Origin: Vibrio albus
Lineage (GTDB): Bacteria > Pseudomonadota > Gammaproteobacteria > Enterobacterales > Vibrionaceae
DNA length: 64,000 nucleotides
Assembly: GCF_003144035.1 (NCBI RefSeq)
Contig: NZ_QFWT01000003.1
Span: 434,001-498,000 of the forward strand
Direction of reading: 5' to 3'
The translations under genes and the position numbers were made by a program. Shown here one piece after another: positions 9,207 to 17,995 of this stretch (position 1 is its first letter; each line of letters starts with the position of its first letter). The notes under the pieces are model-generated. The model made no database searches. It was not told the DNA's origin and saw only the letters and a program-made list of their open reading frames with translations.

Positions 9207-10510
9207 TTAACCGCCTGTGTATGGAGTGCGGCTCCGAGTATCAATCTGCATTAACCTGTTGCTGTCCTGAATGCGGTGCGGGCGTTATCTGGCAACAGTG
9301 CACGACCTCCTACTCGCCATTAAAAAAACGTGCGAAAACTGACCATAAGCCAGCAGGAAAGTACGTCTACCGTCCGAAAAAAGCCGGTCTCTCTCCTGAG
9401 TTCGTACCGCATTCAGAACAGCAATACCGTACCGTTGAAGACTATGAAGAGTCTCCGGTTACCATTGATTACCTATGCTTTACCGTGAAGCTGAAAGACT
9501 TCCGCCATTGCCGCAGAGAGTCCCCTTATTCTGGTATTCATTTCCCGACTGAGCCTCAGTTTGACTCACATCAGGCTAAAACTACGGAAGAAATCGACGC
9601 CTATAACCGGTATTTCCGGTCAGTCTATGAAGATTACATTCAGGAGACAGTACGCCGCTTTATCACGCATGTTCTGGGCTTTAATTATTCGGCTCCCCGT
9701 GACCGGGGTTTCCAGTTCTATGAAAATTCATTCGCGTTAACGTCTGGTGATGGTGATGACTTCTGCGGTCAGGTTGGGATTGGCGGTAACAATGACACGA
9801 TTCACTTTCAGATTAACGGGCATGGTTGCAAACACCTGTTTATGTCCCGTTCCTGTCGCTACGTGCACCACTGGCTGAATACGGTTCTGGGCGTAAAGTT
9901 CTTAGCCCGGATAGATTTGGCTTTTGATGATCATGACGATGTACATACCTGTAAAGCCGCTGAACTGGCTGCCCGTGATGATGGATTCCGTTCTGCCGTT
10001 CGTGGTCGCTCTCCTAAGATTGGTCTGGCTCATGAGTACGTCTATGACCAGAAAACCCAAGAAAAAATCTATGTACGTGAGCAGGTTAATGTCGGTTCGC
10101 GTCAATCCAACATCTACTGGCGTGTGTACAACAAGAAGCTTGAACAGAATATCGAGGCGGAAAACTTCTCTTGGTATCGCTCTGAGGTAGAGCTGAAACG
10201 GTGGGATGTAGATGCCCTGCTGAATCCGGTCGGTACGTTCAAGGGGCTGTGTCCTTATGCCTCGTCTTTGATTTCCGATGAAATCGCACCAGTTACAGCG
10301 TCACGTAAAGGTAAAAAACGGGTTGCTCTGGATTTGCTGAGTTCGGCCTACTGGATGAAACGCCAGTACGGAAAAACCCTGAATGCGCTCGTTGAATATT
10401 ACAAGGGCGACTTAGAGAAAGTCGTGTCCTCTTTGGTTCGGGACGGTACTCGTTTCACGTTCCCCGATACTCATAACCGTTTAATGCATGAAATATTAAT
10501 GGAGAGTTGA
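9203..10510 (+). CDS. Phage replication initiation protein (RstA/Rep_trans type)
   Basis: 435 residues. An N-terminal zinc-ribbon-like segment carries CxxC pairs (Cys6/Cys9 and Cys21/Cys24). The body matches the replication initiation factor family, with the signatures ARIDLAFDDHDD, IYWRVYNKKLEQ and WYRSEVELKRW. Such proteins nick the phage plus-strand origin and start rolling-circle replication. The likely target is the structured intergenic region at 17640-17960. It overlaps the preceding small gene by 4 bases and is followed at once by the DUF1293-like gene, as rstA is by rstB in CTX-type phages. The added zinc ribbon is not present in all relatives. Confidence 0.87.
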   Translation: MINRLCMECGSEYQSALTCCCPECGAGVIWQQCTTSYSPLKKRAKTDHKPAGKYVYRPKKAGLSPEFVPHSEQQYRTVEDYEESPVTIDYLCFTVKLKDFRHCRRESPYSGIHFPTEPQFDSHQAKTTEEIDAYNRYFRSVYEDYIQETVRRFITHVLGFNYSAPRDRGFQFYENSFALTSGDGDDFCGQVGIGGNNDTIHFQINGHGCKHLFMSRSCRYVHHWLNTVLGVKFLARIDLAFDDHDDVHTCKAAELAARDDGFRSAVRGRSPKIGLAHEYVYDQKTQEKIYVREQVNVGSRQSNIYWRVYNKKLEQNIEAENFSWYRSEVELKRWDVDALLNPVGTFKGLCPYASSLISDEIAPVTASRKGKKRVALDLLSSAYWMKRQYGKTLNALVEYYKGDLEKVVSSLVRDGTRFTFPDTHNRLMHEILMES

Positions 10511-10512
10511 TT

Positions 10513-10860
10513 ATGTCTAAAGCTGTATTTGTTCTGGGTATGGATATTATTTCTAGCCCTGCGTTTGGTGAATCTGCGCAATTAAATGTGTCTCGTCCAA
10601 TGCGGGAAATTAATACTGAAAATTATAAACGCCGCACTATTGGCGAATCTGGCGATGTAAACCCTAAATGGGATCAAGTCATTAAAGTCGATTTGGATTA
10701 CGCCTTAGCTCTGGAAAAAAACGGTGCTTTGGTTCCCCGCCGTGAATATGAATTAAAGCTGGAAATAAATCCGTTAGACCCGTTATCCGGTGCCATTGTG
10801 ACCGAATTAGTTCCGGTGGATGATGAAATTAAAAAGCACTTTCAGGCGTCCATGGAATAA
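10513..10860 (+). CDS. DUF1293-like prophage protein (RstB / gV position, probable ssDNA-binding)
   Basis: 115 residues from the ATG at 10513, which has a GGAGAG ribosome site directly before the rep stop; a TTG two codons earlier is less likely. The sequence (SKAVFVLGMDIISS at the start, YELKLEINPLDPLSG near the end) resembles the DUF1293 family found right after rep in Vibrio filamentous phages. This slot normally encodes the ssDNA-binding protein that switches replication toward packaging. That function is inferred from position and size. Confidence 0.68.
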   Translation: MSKAVFVLGMDIISSPAFGESAQLNVSRPMREINTENYKRRTIGESGDVNPKWDQVIKVDLDYALALEKNGALVPRREYELKLEINPLDPLSGAIVTELVPVDDEIKKHFQASME

Positions 10861-10872
10861 CGGGTTATTACT

Positions 10873-11055
10873 ATGTATTTATTAGCTTGTGAAACACCCA
10901 TTATTAATAATAGCTGTTCTACAGGCTTTAAATCGGTGGCTTTAAATGAAGTCACTCCTCAGATGATGACACTCGCACAATTTTATGAAGTAGCTCCTTA
11001 TACCCTGCTCTTCCTTTGTGCGTGTGGCGTCTATCGTTACCTCCGTAAACTCTAA
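10873..11055 (+). CDS. Small membrane protein of the prophage
   Basis: 60 residues with one hydrophobic segment near the C-terminus (YTLLFLCACGVYRYL) followed by a basic tail, the topology of a small inner-membrane or minor virion protein. It lies 12 bases after the DUF1293-like gene and 12 bases before the major coat gene. Inoviruses often encode a small minor coat protein at this point. No residue motif supports a firmer call. Confidence 0.6.
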   Translation: MYLLACETPIINNSCSTGFKSVALNEVTPQMMTLAQFYEVAPYTLLFLCACGVYRYLRKL

Positions 11056-11067
11056 AAGGAAAATTGT

Positions 11068-11262
11068 ATGAAAAAGTATCTTGTAATGGCTTTGGCTCTG
11101 GGTTCTAGCTCTGCATTCGCTACAGGTGGTGCAGCTATTGATACCTCTGCGGCAACTGGCGCAATTTCTCAGGGCGTGACCGCTGCCGGTGTGATTGGTG
11201 GCGGCTTCCTTGCGTTCCATATCGGGATTGCTGTCTGGAAGAAAATCCGCGGCGCTGCGTAA
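11068..11262 (+). CDS. Major coat protein (pVIII-like)
   Basis: 64 residues with all marks of an inovirus major capsid protein: a signal peptide (MKKYLVMALALGSSSAFA, cleavage after AFA), a short Ala/Gly/Thr-rich exposed part, a single membrane-spanning helix (GVIGGGFLAFHIGIAVW) and a basic C-terminus (KKIRGAA) that would face the DNA. It has a good ribosome site (AAAGGAAA) and is followed by a strong terminator, which would give many copies of this message, as in Ff phages. Confidence 0.88.
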   Translation: MKKYLVMALALGSSSAFATGGAAIDTSAATGAISQGVTAAGVIGGGFLAFHIGIAVWKKIRGAA

Positions 11263-11281
11263 TCGCCACTGTGTCACTCTC

Positions 11282-11310
11282 AAGGGCGGTCTTATTGGCT
11301 GCCCTTTTTT
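11282..11310 (+). terminator. Terminator after the major coat gene
   Basis: Stem AAGGGC (11282-11287) pairs with GCCCTT (11301-11306) and runs into a T tract ending at 11310. It lies 20 bases after the coat gene stop, matching the central terminator of filamentous phages that separates high coat expression from the downstream morphogenesis genes. Confidence 0.8.
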
Positions 11311-11328
11311 GATCAAGGGGTATTTATT

Positions 11329-11397
11329 ATGGCGTTGACAATAGAAACATACACCATATTAGTTTTGATGGTTGGCTTTATTATTTTAGTGTCGTGA
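11329..11397 (+). CDS. 22-residue minor coat candidate (pVII/pIX-like)
   Basis: A very short frame encoding MALTIETYTILVLMVGFIIL plus VS, almost entirely one hydrophobic helix. It has a clear ribosome site (AAGGGG, 8 bases before the ATG) and sits between the central terminator and the pIII-like gene. Minor coat proteins pVII and pIX of Ff phages are about 32 residues with a single helix; this is shorter. Position, ribosome site and hydrophobicity support a real gene; its virion role is inferred. Confidence 0.55.
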   Translation: MALTIETYTILVLMVGFIILVS

Positions 11398-11407
11398 GGA
11401 AATATAA

Positions 11408-12985
11408 ATGAAGCGTATTTGTCCTTTTTTAATACTTCTGTTTTTTCCTTGTTTTTCGTTTGCAGAGAGTTATCAGTTTGTTTTTGATAAAGCAATGAAT
11501 GACATGAATAGTTTTTCAAATTGTCGAGGAGATAGATTTTGTAAAATAGAGGTTAAGCCTGATTATTATGGTAAAGGTGTCGGTGAAGTTCGCATACTTT
11601 CTTATTATAAACATGATGGTAGTCGTTTCGGCTCAATATGGTCTAAGCGTTTTGATGGTGATGTTCCGGTTCAATGTGAAGAATATAAAGAATATAATCA
11701 GTGTCAGTGTTCTGAGGGACAGATAAATGCTTTAGATGGTTCGTGTACAACAAAACCACCTCCCCCCAAAGATTGCCCCTCTTTAAAAGCCAAAGATGCC
11801 CCTGAACCTTCCAAGTTTCCTCCTCGTGGAAAAAATGAAAGTTTAGCTTATGACTTTCTTTATTGTACTTCTGGGTGTGAAGCGTATTCGGAGTATTCAG
11901 TTAAGCATTATAAAGATGGTAGTACTGGGTTTGGTCGGGATTTTTATTATACAGGTGAGGAATGCGCTGGCGGTGCTGAACATTATAGTAGTGAATGTCC
12001 TATTTACGGCGGGTGTGACGGTTCCTCCAATGATGAGCCGAATTCCGGTAGCAGTTCGGGTACTTCCAGTTCCGGAGGTTCCAATACAGGAACAGGGTCT
12101 GGTTCATCCTCTGGTTCCGGCACATCTGGCGGTTCCGGTTCCTCAGGCTCCGGATCATCTTCTGGTTCTGGTTCCACATTAGACCCTAACGACAAAGACC
12201 AGCCTACCTCTTCAGACAAAGATAAAACAAGTGGTACCGGCGAACATGACGCCGCTATCCTGCAATCCAACCAGAATCAGGAAAGTCTGCTTAATCAGAT
12301 TCAGGCTAAACAGGATAAACAGACCTCCCAAACTGCCGCTTTAGTCAGTGAAAATCAGAAACACACTCAGCTTATGAACCGGCTCCAAGCGAATCAAACC
12401 AAAACGACAGCAGCCATTATCCAGAGTATGAACAGCAATGACAAAAATCAAAAAGATTTGATACAGGGTCTGTCTGAAAGCAACAGTACTGGTAAGGAAA
12501 TAAAAGGATCATTAGATGAAATTAAATGCCTACTTGATGAAAACTGTAATCCGGATGGCACTTCGGGTGGTCCCCCGACAGCTTCGGCCTCTTGTGGTGC
12601 TCCTTTTAGTTGTTCTGGTGATGCTATTCAGTGTGAGCAGTTAAGGCTCCAGTACGAAGAAAGCTGCATCGGGGATGAACTGACTCAGTTTGAACAATCT
12701 CTGAATCAAATTACTCAGGTGGATAACGTAGAGATGTTGGTTGATGAACAAACCATAGACCTGTCAGAAATCGATACCAGCTATCTGGGCTCTAACGGTG
12801 TGTCAGTTTCCGGCAGCTGCCCCGCTTCAAGAAGTCTCGGTTTTTCTATGGCTGGTTATTCCTTTTCTCATTCTCTGGATTGGTCACCGTTCTGTGATTT
12901 CTTAGAGGGGGTGCGTCCGTTTATTGTGGCTTTTGGATGGATCACCGGATTGTTGTTAATTGGTCGAACACAAGGAGGCGTTTAA
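11408..12985 (+). CDS. Minor coat / receptor-binding protein (pIII-like)
   Basis: 525 residues. A signal peptide (about 1-19) leads to a Cys-rich N-terminal region, probably the receptor-binding part. A Gly/Ser/Thr linker follows (about 205-260), then a Gln/Asn-rich stretch likely to form a coiled coil (about 285-375), a second Cys-rich domain and a C-terminal membrane anchor (FIVAFGWITGLLLIG). Modules joined by a glycine linker and anchored at the C-terminus are the design of pIII, which binds the pilus or Tol receptor and ends the virion. There is little to compare in primary sequence, as usual for pIII. The gene lies between the minor coat candidate and pVI. Confidence 0.75.
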   Translation: MKRICPFLILLFFPCFSFAESYQFVFDKAMNDMNSFSNCRGDRFCKIEVKPDYYGKGVGEVRILSYYKHDGSRFGSIWSKRFDGDVPVQCEEYKEYNQCQCSEGQINALDGSCTTKPPPPKDCPSLKAKDAPEPSKFPPRGKNESLAYDFLYCTSGCEAYSEYSVKHYKDGSTGFGRDFYYTGEECAGGAEHYSSECPIYGGCDGSSNDEPNSGSSSGTSSSGGSNTGTGSGSSSGSGTSGGSGSSGSGSSSGSGSTLDPNDKDQPTSSDKDKTSGTGEHDAAILQSNQNQESLLNQIQAKQDKQTSQTAALVSENQKHTQLMNRLQANQTKTTAAIIQSMNSNDKNQKDLIQGLSESNSTGKEIKGSLDEIKCLLDENCNPDGTSGGPPTASASCGAPFSCSGDAIQCEQLRLQYEESCIGDELTQFEQSLNQITQVDNVEMLVDEQTIDLSEIDTSYLGSNGVSVSGSCPASRSLGFSMAGYSFSHSLDWSPFCDFLEGVRPFIVAFGWITGLLLIGRTQGGV

Positions 12986-12986
12986 T

Positions 12987-13307
12987 ATGCCTTTATTTAT
13001 CGCGTTTCTTGGGGCAGTCATTGTCCCTTTAATCCCTGCTCTTGTTCGTGGCATTGTCTCCTATGCTGCGGTTGCTGTTGGTTTCTCTCTGGTTGCCTAT
13101 ACGGGCATTTCCGCCGGAATAGATATGATAGTCGGCTATGTTCAGGCTAATTTTGACGGTCTGGGGCGTGATGTATCTTATGTGGTGGCGTTGTCAGGGT
13201 TTGATAAAGCCATTAATGCGGTTATCACCTGTCTGGTGTTCAGTCTGACTCTGAAAGGGTTAATGTCTGCCACCGGTTATCGTCCTCGCTGGCGTACACC
13301 ATCATAA
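12987..13307 (+). CDS. Minor coat protein pVI-like (DUF2523-type)
   Basis: 106 residues from the ATG at 12987, which follows the pIII stop by one base and has GGAGG upstream. It is strongly hydrophobic, with three membrane segments (FIAFLGAVIVPLIPALV, AAVAVGFSLVAYTG and a third near ITCLVFSLTLKGLM). Size, topology and position between pIII and Zot match the pVI/DUF2523 proteins that cap the virion with pIII. Confidence 0.8.
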   Translation: MPLFIAFLGAVIVPLIPALVRGIVSYAAVAVGFSLVAYTGISAGIDMIVGYVQANFDGLGRDVSYVVALSGFDKAINAVITCLVFSLTLKGLMSATGYRPRWRTPS

Positions 13308-13316
13308 GGGGGCTTT

Positions 13317-14600
13317 ATGTTAGCCGGTTTTAGTGGTGGTATGGGTGCGGGAAAGACCCTGAACGCCATCAAATATGTGATTGAAAATGATGACTTTGCG
13401 GGTCGTGAAGTCTATTACCACGGCATACGGGTGAATCTGCTCGATTATGATGTGTGTAATAGCTTTCATGGCTTTATGTACGGGCATTATTTTTTAGAAA
13501 ACAAAAGCAACAAGGCGCTTGAGAAGAAGCTTCTGACACTGGAAACAGAGGGACGGTTAGCTGAACTGGAAGACTTCCCTTATCTGGCCGGACAGTTCGC
13601 CAGTCATAATCCTATGCAGCAGTGGTTACACTGGTTTAAAAAGCTGGCTTCCAAGAAACGGATTGCACTCTATCATGAAGCCTTAGACGTACTGGAAATA
13701 GACGAAAGCGAGTTAACCGAAAGCCATATCAAAGAACTGAAACTCAGCTGGCGTTCCTTTGATAACCCGAAAAAGATACATGATCTTCCTGCCGGTGCGG
13801 TGATACTGGTTGATGAGGTACAGAACATCTGGCCGCCCCGTCCGACTTCTTCTAAACCATCAGAAGATATTAAGTATGTCGCCACACACCGGCACCGTGG
13901 CAATGATTTGGTGTATATCTCTCAGGATTTTAAGGATGTGGATCATTTCATTCGTCGCCGGTTACAGAACTACACTCATATAGAGTTTGTTGGTCGCGAT
14001 TACATTAAAAAGTATAACGATAACAAGCTATTTGACCCTGCATCTAAAAACGATCTCCGGCGTGTGGGTGGTGACACTTCCAAGCGAGACAGCAAATATC
14101 ACGGTGTTTATCTCAGCAGCGTTAAACATACGCACAACGTGAAATTTAATAAACGGCTGGTTAAGCTTCTGACGTTCTTTGCATTGTTGCTGTGTGTGAT
14201 GGTGGTTTGTCTGTTCTATGCGTGGGATTTGTTTTTCCCGAAAGAGGCACAATTCAACCCTATAGTTGAACAGGTAGACACTACTGACCAAGACGGGGAA
14301 ATGGGAACTCTGCCTGATAACCATCTGAGCCGGTTAATTCCCCGACATGACATTCTGCCGTTTTCAGCCCCTGTCTATGACGAACTGACCCAAGATGCTC
14401 AGGACTACCCAAAACTCTTTTGTATCGAAACACCGTCCAGCTGCAAGTGCTTCACCCAACAACACACCATTTATCCTATGTCAGATGATTACTGTGCCAG
14501 TGTTGCCCGTTATGGCTACTTTGACCCGTTTGATACGTCACTCACCGGTAAACGCCGCGCCAGTACCAGTAAAAAACTAAAATCCGGAGGGGTTTTCTAA
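13317..14600 (+). CDS. zot: Zot/pI assembly ATPase
   Basis: 427 residues. The Walker A motif GGMGAGKT is at residues 7-14 and Walker B (VILVDEVQNIWPP) near 165. A membrane segment at about 280-305 (FALLLCVMVVCLFYAW) divides the cytoplasmic ATPase from a periplasmic tail of about 120 residues. This is the gene I / zonular occludens toxin family, which drives virion extrusion through the inner membrane. The periplasmic part would contact the secretin encoded by the next gene, whose ATG overlaps this stop by one base. Whether the tail has any toxin activity cannot be inferred. Confidence 0.9.
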   Translation: MLAGFSGGMGAGKTLNAIKYVIENDDFAGREVYYHGIRVNLLDYDVCNSFHGFMYGHYFLENKSNKALEKKLLTLETEGRLAELEDFPYLAGQFASHNPMQQWLHWFKKLASKKRIALYHEALDVLEIDESELTESHIKELKLSWRSFDNPKKIHDLPAGAVILVDEVQNIWPPRPTSSKPSEDIKYVATHRHRGNDLVYISQDFKDVDHFIRRRLQNYTHIEFVGRDYIKKYNDNKLFDPASKNDLRRVGGDTSKRDSKYHGVYLSSVKHTHNVKFNKRLVKLLTFFALLLCVMVVCLFYAWDLFFPKEAQFNPIVEQVDTTDQDGEMGTLPDNHLSRLIPRHDILPFSAPVYDELTQDAQDYPKLFCIETPSSCKCFTQQHTIYPMSDDYCASVARYGYFDPFDTSLTGKRRASTSKKLKSGGVF

Positions 14601-15787
14601 TGCGCCTTATTACTCTGCTTTTACTCACCATAAGTCTGCACACGTTTGCCCAGGTGAACGCGAACCTATCAGGCAAATCATTAGATCAGTTTTTCATTCT
14701 GGCCAGTGAAGCCTTTCAGAAAACCATCATTGTAGACCCGGCCATAGATGGCAAAGTCAAAGTCTTTCAGGTGGGCTATGCGGCTAATTTCCGTGATGTG
14801 TTCTTTTCAGTGATGCGCGCACACAATTTAGTTTATGTAGAAAGTGACACTGTAATTAGGGTGCAATCACGGAAAAAGCTACAGCCAAACAATAAGATAG
14901 TGACCCGTACCTATAAGCTCAATCACGTTTCGGCTTCTCAGATAGTGGAACCCCTGCAAAAATCCTTAGTGGTTCAGTCGTCCGTTCTCGATGTGCCGGA
15001 CATTACCCATGTTGAGGGTATTATCGCGGATTCAGTCCTTATGGTAACGGCTCCCCAGTCGATGCAGACTAACATCAGAGAACTGGTGAACGTGATTGAT
15101 ACCCCGCTGAAACAAATCCGGATTAAAGCGGTTATCTATGAGTTTGTCTGGAATGGCAGTGAGGAGCAGACGGTAGACCTGCAAGCGGGATTTGATGCCC
15201 TAAGAACGGGTTTTCAGGGTAGTTTAACAGGGGTCACTTCTGCTGTTTCTAACTTCTCCAGTCAATCAGATCATTTTGACGCCTTTATCCGTTTTCTGGA
15301 AACCAACGACCAGACCAAAATCCTGAGTAAACCGGCTATCAGTGTGCTTCATGGCAGTACCGGCTTTATCTCTGTTGGTCAGGAGCTGCCCTTTATCACC
15401 GGACAATACACCACAGACACAGACGGGGTTGAACGTCCCTTTCAGACGATTGAACGTAAAGACGTTGGCCTGTCGCTTAAAGTGAAACCGTTTATTGGCG
15501 TAGATGGTAGTGTCAGACTGGATATAGACCAGATACTGAGCCGGGTTGATAAGAACATACAGGCCAGTGACATAGCGACCAGAAAACGCCGCATCACGAC
15601 CACGGTTAATACAAAAATTGGTGGTAGTGTCATGCTGGCCGGCATGAGTTCCAATGAAAAACAAACCTTAGAAATGAAAGTCCCGCTGTTGGGTGATGTT
15701 CCCGTTCTTGGTTTGCTCTTCACCTCTGAATCAGAAAAGGAAGTGCGTAGAACTTTAAGTGTGGTTTTGCATATTACAGAGGTGTAA
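14600..15787 (+). CDS. Phage-encoded secretin (pIV-like outer-membrane channel)
   Basis: 395 residues with a signal peptide (MRLITLLLLTISLHTFA). N0/N1-type domains follow (LDQFFILASEAFQKTIIVDP; the VTAPQSMQTNIRELVNVID repeat), then a C-terminal secretin domain with the VGQELPFITG segment and the closing VPLLGDVPVLGLLF motif. It should form the outer-membrane gate for virion release. CTX-type phages of Vibrio lack this gene and borrow the host type II secretin, so a dedicated pIV makes this prophage more self-sufficient. Coupled by overlap to the Zot gene. Confidence 0.88.
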   Translation: MRLITLLLLTISLHTFAQVNANLSGKSLDQFFILASEAFQKTIIVDPAIDGKVKVFQVGYAANFRDVFFSVMRAHNLVYVESDTVIRVQSRKKLQPNNKIVTRTYKLNHVSASQIVEPLQKSLVVQSSVLDVPDITHVEGIIADSVLMVTAPQSMQTNIRELVNVIDTPLKQIRIKAVIYEFVWNGSEEQTVDLQAGFDALRTGFQGSLTGVTSAVSNFSSQSDHFDAFIRFLETNDQTKILSKPAISVLHGSTGFISVGQELPFITGQYTTDTDGVERPFQTIERKDVGLSLKVKPFIGVDGSVRLDIDQILSRVDKNIQASDIATRKRRITTTVNTKIGGSVMLAGMSSNEKQTLEMKVPLLGDVPVLGLLFTSESEKEVRRTLSVVLHITEV

Positions 15788-15806
15788 GGTAGATTATTCA
15801 CTGAAT

Positions 15807-15846
15807 AAAAGTCGCTATCCCGAAATTTTCAGGAAAAGCGTCTTTT
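15807..15846 (+). terminator. Probable terminator after the phage structural genes
   Basis: An imperfect hairpin, AAAAGtCGCT (15807-15816) with AGCGtCTTTT (15837-15846), 20 bases after the secretin stop and before the convergent ATPase gene. One T-T mismatch and the long loop make it moderate. Confidence 0.45.
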
Positions 15847-15862
15847 CTACAAGCTAGATTAA

Positions 15863-17512
15863 TCATACTCTCGCATCAATAGCTAAAGGTCTCCACAACA
15901 CCTTGTGTATATATACGATTGACGTGTTCATTATTTTTTGTGGCGTTAAGTCCTGAGTTCTGTCATGAATCCACTTAACGCTAGAAGTACCATCAACCTT
16001 TATACCAATCACACCAATTTTATACAGCGTAAATAATAGATTTTGAATTAATTGATTTCTATATGTATCTGTCATAGGGTATTTAGAGTTGAGATAGCTA
16101 ACGGCACTTTTTATAACAGAATCTTCATACTGATATTTAGATTCTGTTATTCTTAAAATCAAATCTTCTATTTCACTATCGACAATACTATTAACTTTAA
16201 ATCTTGCAGTCTTTTTATTTAGTATATCAATATAATGATCAAGTGCTGGGTGCTCTACAAACCACTCGTATTTTAGAGACTCAATTCTTTTACTTGAGTA
16301 TGATTTTTCCGCTAATTTCATGATTGTTGGGGTTATTTGTGTTTTTCCTTGAGATTCAATAAGGCATTCATTAACAAACATGATGGCATCTCTTGGTCTT
16401 AGCAATGTTCTATCAAGAATATAATCCGCAGATGTCGTTTTATCTATTTTATTAGGGAATATATCACCAAAGCTTACTTCACTTTTGGTATACTTGTGTT
16501 TTAATAAATGATTAACTCTTCTATCTAGGAGGGAAACCAACTGATCTTTATTCCAACCTAATTCTAAAAAAAGACTAGAGTACTTTTCGAGCTGAAATCC
16601 AGAATCTTTTGTATTTTCTAATACTCGGTGTAATAAATCCGTTCTTAGGGTGAAGATTATCTTTATATTCTCTATAGTTCGAAATTTCTTTACTGTTTCT
16701 ATTAATGCCCTGATAAGTTTATATCTTAGCTGGTCATCGACCCAATTTTCATCTAGTCTATCAATTAATATATATGTTTTGTTCTGAGGGTCATCAAAGA
16801 TATCTTCTGCTAATAGGTCAATTATTTTTGATAATTTCTTAATTTGGATGGAACTGACAACTTGTTTTCCATAATAAACTACTTCTGTTTTCTGTTCCTC
16901 AGATAAGTTTGATGAACTTCCAAATCCAAATTTGAAGTGTGGTACATTAGAGCCAACAGTGGTCTGTAAATTATCTTCTAATTTTTCTGTTATTTCTTTA
17001 ACTCTTGATTCTGTATCAAGCCAAAATTTCCCACCCCATTCCTCTATATAATTTATTGCTTTTTGTTTCGAATTATTCCCTGATAGTTTATTTTTTATAT
17101 TTACAAAAAAGTTTTCTTTGGCAACTTCAGATTCTATGTTGTACCGGTTTTTTATTAACTCGACAGCAAACACATGCTGCCATAATAAGTTATAGAAAAC
17201 ATCCAAATTTACACCGGATTCTTCAAAGAAACGCAAAACATTAGAGTTTGAAACATGACGTATTGCAAGTTCCTCTGGTTCTAACCTGATAACTTTCTGT
17301 TCTGTTTTTTCTAGTTGTTCTAAAAGTGCACTTTTACCTATACCTGTGCGACCAACAATAATCGCTTGCGGAGAAAGAGTATTTTGTAAGACATCATAAT
17401 CGCCTATATCTTCGAAGCATTCCTCAAGATACAACGTGTCATGCTCTGCATCTGCTTCACCAATATTCATGTGTTTTTTAAACACAAAGTTTTTCAGCGG
17501 TTCTTTAGCCAT
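15863..17512 (-). CDS. P-loop ATPase, Sll1717/STAND-like, prophage cargo
   Basis: 549 residues. The Walker A motif GRTGIGKS is at 54-61, Walker B YILIDRLDENW near 250, and an arginine-finger-like IIFTLRTDLLHRV near 285-295. A helical C-terminal half holds LLRPRDAIMFVNECL. This arrangement resembles the Sll1717-type P-loop ATPases, relatives of STAND/KAP NTPases. It is reverse to the structural genes and sits where inoviruses carry accessory genes. Its A+T-rich composition differs from the phage core and suggests separate acquisition. Relatives are often found among anti-phage or abortive-infection genes, so a role in excluding other phages is plausible but inferred. No membrane segment or fused effector domain is seen. 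Confidence 0.75.
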   Translation of the reverse strand: MAKEPLKNFVFKKHMNIGEADAEHDTLYLEECFEDIGDYDVLQNTLSPQAIIVGRTGIGKSALLEQLEKTEQKVIRLEPEELAIRHVSNSNVLRFFEESGVNLDVFYNLLWQHVFAVELIKNRYNIESEVAKENFFVNIKNKLSGNNSKQKAINYIEEWGGKFWLDTESRVKEITEKLEDNLQTTVGSNVPHFKFGFGSSSNLSEEQKTEVVYYGKQVVSSIQIKKLSKIIDLLAEDIFDDPQNKTYILIDRLDENWVDDQLRYKLIRALIETVKKFRTIENIKIIFTLRTDLLHRVLENTKDSGFQLEKYSSLFLELGWNKDQLVSLLDRRVNHLLKHKYTKSEVSFGDIFPNKIDKTTSADYILDRTLLRPRDAIMFVNECLIESQGKTQITPTIMKLAEKSYSSKRIESLKYEWFVEHPALDHYIDILNKKTARFKVNSIVDSEIEDLILRITESKYQYEDSVIKSAVSYLNSKYPMTDTYRNQLIQNLLFTLYKIGVIGIKVDGTSSVKWIHDRTQDLTPQKIMNTSIVYIHKVLWRPLAIDARV

Positions 17513-17639
17513 TATTTATGAGTCCCAATGTTTCTGTATAAAATTGATAGCATTAAAAAATTACATTTTCTGTGATGGTGGTCGAAAACTGATGGCTCCT
17601 AATGTCATTTGTTTCATATTTGCCCAAATGTGCCTTGGC

Positions 17640-17960
17640 ACATATAAGGCCGGAGAGATGATCAGCATTTTAGTGTAGGTCAATCCGGCCGATACCCGCG
17701 CCAGCGGCTACAGAATGCAGTAAACCGAAAATCCCCCTTCCTTCCTGCCAAGCTCGCCTCCCAGAGCATGAACGTATCAGAGGCGGGTCGCCCCAACTGG
17801 AACCCAGCAGAACTTAACGGAAAAATGTTATTAGATAAGATTCAAAGCCACATAGCGTGAAAACACTTAACCTCTCCTGTGCCGCACCACTGTACGGCGC
17901 GGGAGAGTTAAGTGTTGGGCTTTGAGAACCCCCGTCGTGTACTACGGGGGTAAATTCCCC
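17640..17960. other. Structured intergenic region: probable phage origin and packaging signal
   Basis: The 480 bases between the ATPase start and the next gene hold no convincing frame but three hairpins. The first pairs GGCCGGA (17648-17654) with TCCGGCC (17684-17690). The second is a long cruciform, 17841-17926: outer arms TTCAAAGCC and GGCTTTGA, inner arms AACACTTAA..CTCTCC and GGGAGAGTTAAGTGTT. The third pairs CCCCCGT (17929-17935) with ACGGGGG (17944-17950). Filamentous phages keep the plus and minus origins and the packaging hairpin in one such non-coding stretch. No other stretch of the element is as structured. Confidence 0.65.
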
Positions 17961-17995
17961 CAAAACTCAACGGGTACAGAGAAAATCAGGGATTT

